In this document: piece by piece, positions 14,808 through 21,612 of the stretch | Position numbering within the stretch: the stretch's first letter is position 1 | Layout: each line of letters begins with the position of its first letter | NCBI GenBank assembly: GCA_900771955.1 | Contig: CAAGPW010000080.1 | Location: 1-21,612 of the forward strand | Direction of reading: 5' to 3' | Length of the DNA: 21,612 nt | Source of the DNA: Lachnospiraceae bacterium | GTDB lineage: Bacteria > Bacillota > Clostridia > Lachnospirales > Lachnospiraceae | The notes under the pieces: model-generated | What the model was told of the DNA's origin: nothing | Database searches by the model: none | What the model saw: the letters and a program-made list of their open reading frames with translations, nothing else | Program-made: the position numbers and the translations under genes

Positions 14808-16082
14808 TTATACCACCATTGTACCACCATGAATTTGAACAATATTACTCTTCTTCATTGATGAATTGAACTGTTTCTCTGCGATCTCATCTCCCGAATC
14901 AGAGATTCTATCTATCGCATCTGCGACCTTATCCATTTCATCTGTAAGATGTTTCGGCATAACCGATGTATACAAATCCATTGTCATCTGTAATGAAGCA
15001 TGCCCCAGATATGCCTGTACCGTCTTTGGTACAATGCCAGCTTCAAAGCAGCGTGTAGCAAATGTATGTCGGAAACAGTGTGCGGAAAATGTCTCCATTT
15101 CATCAAGATAATCTCTCGTCAGATTTATTTCTTTTACAATTTTTTCAATTGCTTCTGAAACAATTTGTGAATTGATCGGTGTATTATATTTTGTCGTAAA
15201 AAGCAAATCAGCAAATTGTTTATCTACTTGCTTTGTAACTGGCATCTTAGCTTCTACGACCGATTTCTGCATAAACTGCCTTTTTAACGCAATCTCACAT
15301 TGTCTATTAATAGGAATGTCTCTAACACTTGTGTCTGTCTTTGGATCTCCCAAATGAAACTCTTTCTTTTGATCTCCTTCAAATTTTTGGTACACAAGAG
15401 TCCTTGTAACATGGATCAGCTTATTATCCAAATCAACATCTTTCCATCTTAACGCTGCAAGTTCACCAATCCTCATCCCCGTTGTAACTGCTGTAACAAA
15501 AAGGTTATCATAAAATGTCCCTTTACTACAATCAAAGAAAATCGCTTGTTCTTCTTGAGATAACACTCTTCTCTCAACTTTTTCATCCCGTTTTATCGAA
15601 ATTCCTTTTGCGGGATTTCTTCTTACATACTCATTTATGAGTGCCTTGTTAAAAATGTCAACAAGCAAAATTCTCACCTTGTTTCTTGTTTCAAATCCAT
15701 AACCTTGTTTGTCCAAATCTCTCAATAGTTTTTTAATTTGCAGTTGTGTAATATTTGACAGCAAAAAATTTCCGAGCGTAGGCGAAATATGCTTATAGTA
15801 TACTTGATTATAATGCCTCTTTGTGTTTTCACGAATCACATCATACTTATAGACGTTCATCCATTCCGTATACCACTTATCAAGTTTGATATCCTTTTTT
15901 ATATTAATTTCCTTTTCGTTTTCATAAATTGCTTCATTATATCTTTTCTTTACATCTTTTAAATCAACACCTGATACTGACACACGTTTACCAAATCTAT
16001 CTACATACCTAGCTTCATAGCGTCCATTTTTTCGCTGGACTATACCGTGACCTATTTCTTTACCATTTAGATCTTTGCCCAT
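14808..16082 (-). CDS. int: Tyrosine integrase, Tn916/phage type
   Basis: The product is a 424-residue tyrosine recombinase that would integrate and excise the element. It has an N-terminal AP2-like arm-binding domain (about 8-50, with VQRKNGRYEARYVDRFGKR), a SAM-like core-binding domain (about 65-165), and the catalytic domain. There the R of TTGMRIGELAALRW, the K of DPKTDTSVRDIPI, the HxxR of SAHCFRHTFATRC, the H of LGHASLQMTM and the nucleophile Y of DLYTSV are all visible, so it appears intact. The start is chosen at ATG 16082 because GGAAGGAGAG lies just upstream and a strong promoter lies at 16123-16151; an in-frame ATG at 16157 would be upstream of that promoter and lacks a binding site. 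The C-terminal codons contain a duplicated TACCACCAT on the plus strand. Confidence 0.95.
   Translation of the reverse strand: MGKDLNGKEIGHGIVQRKNGRYEARYVDRFGKRVSVSGVDLKDVKKRYNEAIYENEKEINIKKDIKLDKWYTEWMNVYKYDVIRENTKRHYNQVYYKHISPTLGNFLLSNITQLQIKKLLRDLDKQGYGFETRNKVRILLVDIFNKALINEYVRRNPAKGISIKRDEKVERRVLSQEEQAIFFDCSKGTFYDNLFVTAVTTGMRIGELAALRWKDVDLDNKLIHVTRTLVYQKFEGDQKKEFHLGDPKTDTSVRDIPINRQCEIALKRQFMQKSVVEAKMPVTKQVDKQFADLLFTTKYNTPINSQIVSEAIEKIVKEINLTRDYLDEMETFSAHCFRHTFATRCFEAGIVPKTVQAYLGHASLQMTMDLYTSVMPKHLTDEMDKVADAIDRISDSGDEIAEKQFNSSMKKSNIVQIHGGTMVV
14811..14830 (+). repeat. Direct repeat at the integrase 3' end
   Basis: TACCACCAT occurs at 14811-14819 and again at 14822-14830, an 11-base period that places both copies on nearly the same DNA face. 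They encode the terminal GGTMVV of the integrase. Paired short repeats near the integrase end of an element often are arm-type integrase binding sites, but this is inferred from position only. Confidence 0.5.
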
Positions 16083-16122
16083 TTTCTCTCCTTCCCAAGG
16101 CAAAAATTCATATGATTCGTAC

Positions 16123-16151
16123 AGTATACCACATGAATCCCTCTTTGTAAA
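16123..16151 (-). promoter_or_regulatory. Integrase promoter with extended -10
   Basis: TTTACA (16146-16151) and TATACT (16123-16128) are exactly 17 bases apart, each five of six matches to consensus, and TGG before the -10 gives an extended -10. It lies directly after the xis stop codon, so int can be expressed apart from xis. Confidence 0.8.
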
Positions 16152-16153
16152 AA

Positions 16154-16414
16154 TCATAAATAATGTTTATCATCCAAAAACTTTTCAAATTCTTTTCTTT
16201 TAACCAGATTTTTGCTTCCTATTTTTAATAGGAAAGAACACCCTCGCATTTCAAGTAATTTTCTAATAGTTGTTTCTCCAATATTGGAATACTCTGCTGC
16301 TTCTTTTACAGTCAGATTTATTTTTAACCAGAACGGTATTTCTTTCCTCTGATTTTCTATTACTTCTATAATTTTATTCCTCCCATTAAAATAAGGAACT
16401 GTTACGCCACACAT
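16154..16414 (-). CDS. xis: Tn916-type excisionase (Xis)
   Basis: The product contains a winged-helix excisionase domain resembling Tn916 Xis: EIPFWLKINLTVKEAAEY matches the Tn916 pattern of DIPIWERYTLTIEEASKY, and the rest (NIGETTIRKLLEMRGCSFLL then KRKEFEKFLDD) aligns with its GEN-LRRLAEE and IKRKQFEKIID segments. Xis bends DNA at the element end and directs Int towards excision. The start is unclear: ATG 16414 gives 86 residues, about 20 more at the N-terminus than Tn916 Xis, with only a weak site. A strong GGGAGG at 16376-16384 is followed at good spacing by an ATT codon (16370-16372) but no ATG, GTG or TTG. Int follows after a short promoter-containing gap. Confidence 0.85.
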   Translation of the reverse strand: MCGVTVPYFNGRNKIIEVIENQRKEIPFWLKINLTVKEAAEYSNIGETTIRKLLEMRGCSFLLKIGSKNLVKRKEFEKFLDDKHYL

Positions 16415-16426
16415 GAACAATTCCCA

Positions 16427-16495
16427 TTAAGTATACAAAATGTATCTTTCTATTATCGCTATTATAAACTGTCTGTTTGTAAATCCTTTTGCCAT
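16427..16495 (-). CDS. Short ORF of 22 residues, probably truncated gene
   Basis: An ATG at 16495 with AGAGGTG five bases upstream starts five bases after the stop of the 89-residue tail-associated gene, exactly as the next gene of a phage operon would. It reads MAKGFTNRQFIIAI and then ends after eight more residues. The N-terminus looks like the beginning of a larger phage DNA-binding-type protein, by general resemblance only. The natural reading is a gene cut off where the xis/int module begins; a genuine micropeptide is possible but less likely. Confidence 0.4.
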   Translation of the reverse strand: MAKGFTNRQFIIAIIERYILYT

Positions 16496-16499
16496 TTCA

Positions 16500-16769
16500 T
16501 CACCTCTTTATAGTTCCGCAAGAAGATGCAATTATATATTGATTGGTGTCATTACCATTTGGTTTATGTACCCAAACAGTATCACCGGCTTTAAAAGTCA
16601 TAGCTGTACAATTTTCTACTGAATAAATCTGACCATTGTATTTAATTTTGTATTTATTATTATTGTCTTCACCTACTACAATTGCCTTATAATCCATATT
16701 TTCAAACTTGTTTAATTTTACAGAAATAATTCTCTCTATTGCGTTTAAAATTAAATCATCTGTCCGCAT
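16500..16769 (-). CDS. Small phage tail-associated protein, OB-fold-like
   Basis: The product has 89 residues with a short N-terminal helix (about 3-20) and then a strand-rich domain: MDYKAIVVGEDNNNKYKIKY, YSVENCTAMTFKAGDTVWVH, KPNGNDTNQYIIASS. The GDTVWV-PNGN-N-YII pattern is common in small baseplate or tail proteins of Firmicutes phages that are predicted to have an OB fold; I recognise the pattern but not a named family. GGAGG five bases before the ATG fixes the start. It directly follows the tape measure gene in the same direction, consistent with a tail operon. There is no signal peptide or membrane segment. Confidence 0.7.
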   Translation of the reverse strand: MRTDDLILNAIERIISVKLNKFENMDYKAIVVGEDNNNKYKIKYNGQIYSVENCTAMTFKAGDTVWVHKPNGNDTNQYIIASSCGTIKR

Positions 16770-16789
16770 CTATTCCTCCATCAAAATAA

Positions 16790-16812
16790 GAGAGCGGCAT
16801 AAAACCGCTCTC
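16790..16812 (-). terminator. Hairpin between tape measure and next gene
   Basis: GAGAGCGG (16805-16812 on the minus strand) pairs perfectly with CCGCTCTC (16790-16797) around a seven-base loop, followed by TTATTTTG. The T-tract is imperfect. It sits about ten bases after the tape measure stop and just before the ribosome binding site of the 89-residue gene, so it may attenuate or process the tail mRNA. Confidence 0.65.
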
Positions 16813-16822
16813 CAAAACATTT

Positions 16823-19800
16823 TTATATTCTATTTATCCTCTGCTCAACTTTCAATCCGATATTATTCAGTTCATTTATCAAATCCTCAACTTTAGAATT
16901 GTCATTGATGTTAGGGAACACTAGATCCCCATTGAACTGATAAGTTTTCTGCACATTCTGAGTATTATTCGTAGGTGCATTCTGAATCATATTCGTAATC
17001 TTACTTCCATAGTCAGGAACATAAGACATAAACTTGGACTGAATATCCTCTACTGATGCCATCATAAGTTTTGCAAGATTCTTGTTAAGAATCTCATCCG
17101 CAACATCACTAATAGGAACATAATCAGAACCAATAACAGAATTGCCACTATCGAACTTAGGATCAGTGAAATTATAACCTCTGGCACTCAGTGTCTTAAT
17201 AATATTGCTTACAATATCATCTACTGATGTACCTGCTGACGCAAGAATCTCTTTCCAATTGGAGAGAAGAGTACCATTGTCATCATAGAGATTCATATTC
17301 TTAATCAGTTCGTTAATGGAATCCGTTGCATTCTCAATCGAGTCAATCAAAGCTTGAAATTCCAAATTATTCAGATTTTCAGTCGCAGAAGATACAGCAG
17401 AAGAATCCTGTGTCCAGACCATCTGATCTCCATCCCATGTCATAACATTTCTGTTATTCATAGCTTCAATCAGTGCAAATCTAGCTTTTTCCAGTTCCAA
17501 TGCTTTATTCTTTGCATCGTTGATTTTATTCAACTTTTCTTTGATGTCATCTAACTGAGAGATACGATTTTGCAGCATCTCGTCAAAATACTTCTCCTGA
17601 TTCGTCATTTCAGAGAAAATGTTACTTTCCTCTGAACTGATTTTATTCACGACTTCCCAGAACTCGGTAAGAGAACCAGTAGACATACCGAGACTGTTAA
17701 AATACTTATTCAGTCCATCCGTGTCATTCGCATCAAGATAAGAGAATACCTTATCAATCTGTTCCTGTGTCAATTTTGCCCATCCAGATACATTATCAGA
17801 TAACTGCGAACTGATATAATCTCTATATGTGCTAATCATTGACTTAGAGAGGTCAACAGACTTCATACTATTTTCAATCTGTTTAGACAACAGATTATCA
17901 GATGCATTTTTGCCGTGAGATTCGATGAGACTCTTTAATCCTTCGATTTCAGTTTTCGCTTTGGATACCAACTCATTCAATTTCTCATAAGTCGATATAT
18001 CAATCTGCTGAAGTGCTTTGTTAAACTCAATCTGATTATTTTTAGCTTCCTCAATCTGATTGCTTAATTCACCGATAGTTTTAACGGTTTCAAACAACTC
18101 TGGCATAGAACCGGCATCTTCACCTAACGAACCAAGAAAATCAAATAATCCCTGTGAATCATTATGTGAGATAAATTCCGTAACTTTGTCAATCTGTTCA
18201 TTTGTAAGAGCATTTTTTACCCAACCATTCGCAGTATCGGTCAGTCCATCAAATACTTTTCTATTCTGCTGTACTAACTGATTACTCAGTCCAGATATTT
18301 GTTCCTTTAATACTTCGATATGTCCGTTATATTCCTTGATTCCTTCGTTAAGACCTCTCACATCAAGGTTATTAGCAGATGTTTCAAGTTTTGTGTTCAA
18401 CTGGTCAATAAGGACACTGTAATATTCCGCTCTGGTAACATTCAATTCCTGGATAGCTTTATTCCATTCAACCTGTTCCTTTTTAGCGGAAATTAATGAT
18501 GTTTCTGCTTCACCGAGTTTCTGTATATATTCGTCTAATTCAGTCAGTCTTGAAGAATCAATTCCTAATCCAGCTAAATACTGGTTCATTGCTCCTTCAT
18601 CCCAACCAGACTGAATATAATACATAATCTGGTCAATCTGTTCTTTTGTCAACTGCGCCCAACCGTTTACACCGTCAGAAAATCCATCACGAATTAACTT
18701 CGTATACTCACGTATCTGACCTTCTGCGTTACCAATATCATTACTATTGGCAATAAGATGGGACATTATATTTGAGAGATTTTGTCCAAGTCCACGAGCC
18801 TCTAACAAGTCTTGTTGTGCATTGATTAAATCTGTAATACGTTTTGCTGCATTTACATATTTCTCAATTGCTTCTAATGGCATCTGCTTAATAGCTTTGT
18901 TCCATTCAACCTGTTCTTTCTGGCACTCTACGATAGATTTCTTGATACCGTTGATTTCTTTCTGCCATCCATACCAAGCTTCTGAACCTTCTTCGATATA
19001 TCCGTTATTGATATTATCCTGTAACTGGTTCTGTAACTCAGACAATTCCTTTTCATAGTTCTGCCGTTCCTTTTCAGATTCAGAAATGAGTCCTTCATAA
19101 TCAGCCTGCGAGAAAGCAATACCTCTAGCTTCTTTGAGGTCGATATAAGCGTTTTTCAGTTCCTTTAAAGAACCAATCAGGTCGATAATATCAGAATAGA
19201 ACTGCTTGATATTTTCAAGTTTTTGATTAGCCAATTCCTTTAAACTGCGCTGTAAATCCTTAATTGCATTAGCGGCTTCTTCAGCTTTTGTTGTATCACC
19301 CTGTGACATATAGAAGTCATAGAGTTCCTGCTGTTTAGCAATTTCCTGTGGAATCATACCCATTTCATCAGCAAGAGCCTGATTACGGGATGACCAATTA
19401 GAAAATTTATCAGAACCTTCTTTGTCTAACTCATCTGTTACATTCTTAATATGTGAGAGTGCATCGGTGAATGCTTTTTCCGCTTCTTCGGCAGCTTTCT
19501 TTGCTGCGTCCTCGGCTTCTTTAGCTGCATCTTTACCACCTTTTGAAGCATCCTTGACGGCTTTATCTTTTGCAGCTTTTGTCGATGATCCACCAGAATA
19601 AGGTGCAGTAATAAAATCACTTGCATCTAATGGTTTCCAATCTGAAACTCCACTACTAAAGAATGTTCCACTTTCCACTTTTTCTTTGGTTCTTATCGCA
19701 TTTTGTTCGCTACGCATTCCTTCGGCAGTAGTAGTATCTACACTACCATTCATGTTTGCCAACAAATTCTTTAATGCAGCTACTTTACTTGCACTTTCAC

Positions 19801-21612
19801 CAGCCGCATTTGCCAAAGCGATAAGCTGCTCAATGTCACTTGCTGTATTAATTGTAGTCCCATTAAGGTTTAATTTTGCAGTTAATATATCACCTATTGT
19901 AATAGAAGTCCCATAGGCAGCATTCATTTCATCAATAAACGCCTGAATTTCTTCTCTTGTAGCATTTGTAAGATTAATCGTTTCCAGAAATTCATTGATT
20001 TTATTTTCAATCAATGCTCTATGAACAATATCTGAAGCATTAGCAACACCTTGTTCTTCAAGCATGGATGCAATCAATGATTCATTGCTATCCGTTACAG
20101 TACCTAATACACCAGATAACTGTACATATGTACCAACTAAAGAATTGATCGTACTCTGTACTTTCTCTTGATCCTGTCCAGCTTCTTGTAACTGCTCAAT
20201 ATAGCTACCGATGTCAAGACCTTCTATATCCTTAAATGTATCATATAAGGAAGAATAATCATCAAAACCAATAGAAGCGTCTTCATCAAATAATTTAGCA
20301 TATACCTGGTCTACAGCAGAAAGTTTCGACTTCATATCATCAAGCTGTGTCATGGTGTCGGAGAAGGAAATTGTTGGTGCCTCTATATCTTCTGACTTTT
20401 CAACTTCTCCTTGTACGATTCCAAGTTTTTCAAGCAGATCAATTAAATTTTGTACGCTTACACCATACTTATCTGCCTTTTGTGAAAGCTTATCAAAGCT
20501 ATCTCCGTTTTCACCGTCATCAAACATTGCCTGTAAATCTGTCGCTGACAGTCCTTGAAGCGAATCTGTTAAATCTTTTATACCATCCTCATTTTTCTGC
20601 AAATCTTCATAAAACGTATAGGTTGCATCATCTGCTTCCGAAAATGTTTCGTCCACGATATTTCTATAATTATTCCAGTCGGAACTATCCGCAATCTCGT
20701 TTTTGATCTTCTGCAAATTATCGTATGCAGACTGCACATCACTATCCCCATATGGGTTCTCTGAATTAGAAACAGCATCGTTATATGCCTGTACGGCATC
20801 CGTCATCTCATTGTACTTTACCGATAATTTATCAGAGGATGCAATTTCTGCAAGCTGTGCCTGTTCATATATATCTTTATATTCTGATATTATATCATCA
20901 GCTTTTGCAAGTGCTTCTCCCGAATTGTCCAGTAAACCGTCAAAAATACTACTAACCGTATCAGAGGTTTCTCCTGTCTGCTCACGCAGTTCTTTTAAAG
21001 AATTCATAAATGCGTTGATTGCCTTATCCGCTTCTTCTGCATTTCCTACAAATTCAAAACCACTATCTGTGAAATCAATTCCATTTTCGGATGCCAGACC
21101 TTTTATTTTTTCAAGAATCTCTAACTCGTCAGTGCTTACCAGTCCATTCATCGAACCTAACGAGTAGGTATTGTCGGACTCCATCTTATCAGTTGCAACT
21201 TCAATACCTTTGCGATTTTTATTCAAGAAAACATTGGCAGCTTCCTTATTATAGGCTTTGATTGCCTCCGTCTGATCTTTATAGGCATCTGTCACAAGAT
21301 TTAACTTCCCATATTCTTCTCCAAATTGTTCATTTAATTCTTGCTGCAATGCTAATAGCTGCTCTTTGACCGCTTGTGTCTCTTCTTCTTTCCCCTTCGC
21401 AGCAATAAGCTGTTGACGCAATTCCTGATACTTTGTAATCTGGTCATCAAGAGAATTTGTCTGTTCTTTATATGCATCTGCTGCATCAGAAGCCGCTGAT
21501 ACTGCTTCTTCCATAGACTGTTTATATTTTTGCCAAATGGATATACCAATCGTTACTGCTGACACAACAAGTGTTAGTGGATTGGCTTTTAATGTAGCCC
21601 ACAATCCACGAA
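16823..21612 (-). CDS. Phage tail tape measure protein (partial, N-terminus outside window)
   Basis: The frame is open to the right edge, giving about 1596 residues; the apparent start near 21604 is a TTG (Leu) inside the gene, not a real initiation codon. The tape measure sets tail length and is threaded through the tail tube. The visible protein begins with a hydrophobic segment (WATLKANPLTLVVSAVTIGI), typical of the middle of these proteins. Long coiled-coil and repeat regions rich in Gln, Glu, Lys, Asn and Ser follow, with an Ala/Lys-rich linker at about 19440-19600 (AAKEAEDAAKKAAEEAEKAF) and YIEEGSEAWYGWQKEI as in Firmicutes phage tape measures. It closes with a small C-terminal domain YQFNGDLVFPNIND...KVEDLINELNNIGLKVEQ. 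It contains three copies of a 145-147-residue module (17603-18916). Base composition is more AT-rich than the chromosomal genes. Confidence 0.88.
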   Translation of the reverse strand, partial: RGLWATLKANPLTLVVSAVTIGISIWQKYKQSMEEAVSAASDAADAYKEQTNSLDDQITKYQELRQQLIAAKGKEEETQAVKEQLLALQQELNEQFGEEYGKLNLVTDAYKDQTEAIKAYNKEAANVFLNKNRKGIEVATDKMESDNTYSLGSMNGLVSTDELEILEKIKGLASENGIDFTDSGFEFVGNAEEADKAINAFMNSLKELREQTGETSDTVSSIFDGLLDNSGEALAKADDIISEYKDIYEQAQLAEIASSDKLSVKYNEMTDAVQAYNDAVSNSENPYGDSDVQSAYDNLQKIKNEIADSSDWNNYRNIVDETFSEADDATYTFYEDLQKNEDGIKDLTDSLQGLSATDLQAMFDDGENGDSFDKLSQKADKYGVSVQNLIDLLEKLGIVQGEVEKSEDIEAPTISFSDTMTQLDDMKSKLSAVDQVYAKLFDEDASIGFDDYSSLYDTFKDIEGLDIGSYIEQLQEAGQDQEKVQSTINSLVGTYVQLSGVLGTVTDSNESLIASMLEEQGVANASDIVHRALIENKINEFLETINLTNATREEIQAFIDEMNAAYGTSITIGDILTAKLNLNGTTINTASDIEQLIALANAAGESASKVAALKNLLANMNGSVDTTTAEGMRSEQNAIRTKEKVESGTFFSSGVSDWKPLDASDFITAPYSGGSSTKAAKDKAVKDASKGGKDAAKEAEDAAKKAAEEAEKAFTDALSHIKNVTDELDKEGSDKFSNWSSRNQALADEMGMIPQEIAKQQELYDFYMSQGDTTKAEEAANAIKDLQRSLKELANQKLENIKQFYSDIIDLIGSLKELKNAYIDLKEARGIAFSQADYEGLISESEKERQNYEKELSELQNQLQDNINNGYIEEGSEAWYGWQKEINGIKKSIVECQKEQVEWNKAIKQMPLEAIEKYVNAAKRITDLINAQQDLLEARGLGQNLSNIMSHLIANSNDIGNAEGQIREYTKLIRDGFSDGVNGWAQLTKEQIDQIMYYIQSGWDEGAMNQYLAGLGIDSSRLTELDEYIQKLGEAETSLISAKKEQVEWNKAIQELNVTRAEYYSVLIDQLNTKLETSANNLDVRGLNEGIKEYNGHIEVLKEQISGLSNQLVQQNRKVFDGLTDTANGWVKNALTNEQIDKVTEFISHNDSQGLFDFLGSLGEDAGSMPELFETVKTIGELSNQIEEAKNNQIEFNKALQQIDISTYEKLNELVSKAKTEIEGLKSLIESHGKNASDNLLSKQIENSMKSVDLSKSMISTYRDYISSQLSDNVSGWAKLTQEQIDKVFSYLDANDTDGLNKYFNSLGMSTGSLTEFWEVVNKISSEESNIFSEMTNQEKYFDEMLQNRISQLDDIKEKLNKINDAKNKALELEKARFALIEAMNNRNVMTWDGDQMVWTQDSSAVSSATENLNNLEFQALIDSIENATDSINELIKNMNLYDDNGTLLSNWKEILASAGTSVDDIVSNIIKTLSARGYNFTDPKFDSGNSVIGSDYVPISDVADEILNKNLAKLMMASVEDIQSKFMSYVPDYGSKITNMIQNAPTNNTQNVQKTYQFNGDLVFPNINDNSKVEDLINELNNIGLKVEQRINRI
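17603..18916 (-). repeat. Three tandem 145-147-residue modules in the tape measure gene
   Basis: Module 1 is 18479-18916, module 2 is 18038-18478 and module 3 is 17603-18037. Each begins with a variant of NQ/EQ-x-E-F/W-NKA (EQVEWNKAI, EQVEWNKAI, NQIEFNKAL), has a coiled-coil-like first half, and then shares GWAQLTKEQIDQI / LTNEQIDKV / GWAKLTQEQIDKV followed by a G-x-x-x-YL-x-x-LG and an LTEL/MPELFE/LTEF segment. The start of modules 1 and 2 is nearly identical at the DNA level (ATTCCATTCAACCTGTTC and TTTCCATTCAACCTGTTC-like runs 438 bases apart), while the rest has diverged. Confidence 0.85.

Noticed and set aside
16083..16157. 25-residue N-terminal extension of the integrase
   Set aside because: It contains the integrase promoter and has no ribosome binding site; the start at 16082 matches the family N-terminus.
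21602..21604. TTG as the start of the tape measure protein
   Set aside because: The frame continues upstream to the window edge and the TTG lies in the internal hydrophobic segment, so the gene is partial.
16500..21612. Diversity-generating retroelement or CRISPR array
   Set aside because: Repeats in the tape measure are long coding modules; there is no reverse transcriptase, template/variable repeat pair or short spaced repeat array.

Overview
This window looks like a low-to-mid GC Firmicutes chromosome, most likely a spore-forming or recently spore-forming member of Lachnospiraceae/Clostridia. The evidence is the gene order asp23(yqhY)-nusB-xseA-xseB-ispA-dxs-tlyA-nadK-argR-recN-spoIVB, which follows the well-known Bacillus/Clostridia cluster, and the AGGAGG-type ribosome binding sites. 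Every gene I can support lies on the minus strand, so transcription runs from high to low coordinates.

Positions 1-1615 hold the N-terminal 260 codons of an AI-2E/PerM-type (YtvI-like) permease, cut by the window edge. A sigma-A promoter, a candidate yybP-ykoY manganese riboswitch and an overlapping intrinsic terminator precede it. Next comes a 207-residue protein of unknown function with its own promoter. In many relatives spo0A lies just downstream of spoIVB; here this unknown gene does.

Positions 1681-12129 hold the housekeeping block: spoIVB (forespore signalling protease), recN (break repair), argR (arginine repressor), nadK (NADP synthesis), tlyA (rRNA 2'-O-methyltransferase), dxs and ispA (isoprenoid precursors), xseB and xseA (exonuclease VII), nusB (antitermination) and an Asp23/Gls24 protein. 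Several junctions are translationally coupled by ATGA overlaps. Terminators sit after asp23 and after recN, and an extended -10 promoter precedes asp23.

Positions 12245-14463 hold an unrecognised protein with a zinc-ribbon-like motif and a C-terminal membrane anchor, and a MATE-family multidrug exporter with a near-consensus promoter.

From about 14.5 kb to the right edge the sequence belongs to an integrated phage-derived element and is visibly more AT-rich. In the direction of transcription it reads: a very large tail tape-measure protein (its start lies beyond the window), a small OB-fold-like tail-associated protein, a short and probably truncated ORF, a Tn916-type excisionase and a tyrosine integrase with its own promoter. 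The integrase reads outward towards the chromosomal boundary. The abrupt tail-gene-to-xis/int junction and a triplicated 146-residue module in the tape measure are the most unusual features of the element. I saw no CRISPR array, tRNA, rRNA, reverse transcriptase or recognisable defence system.
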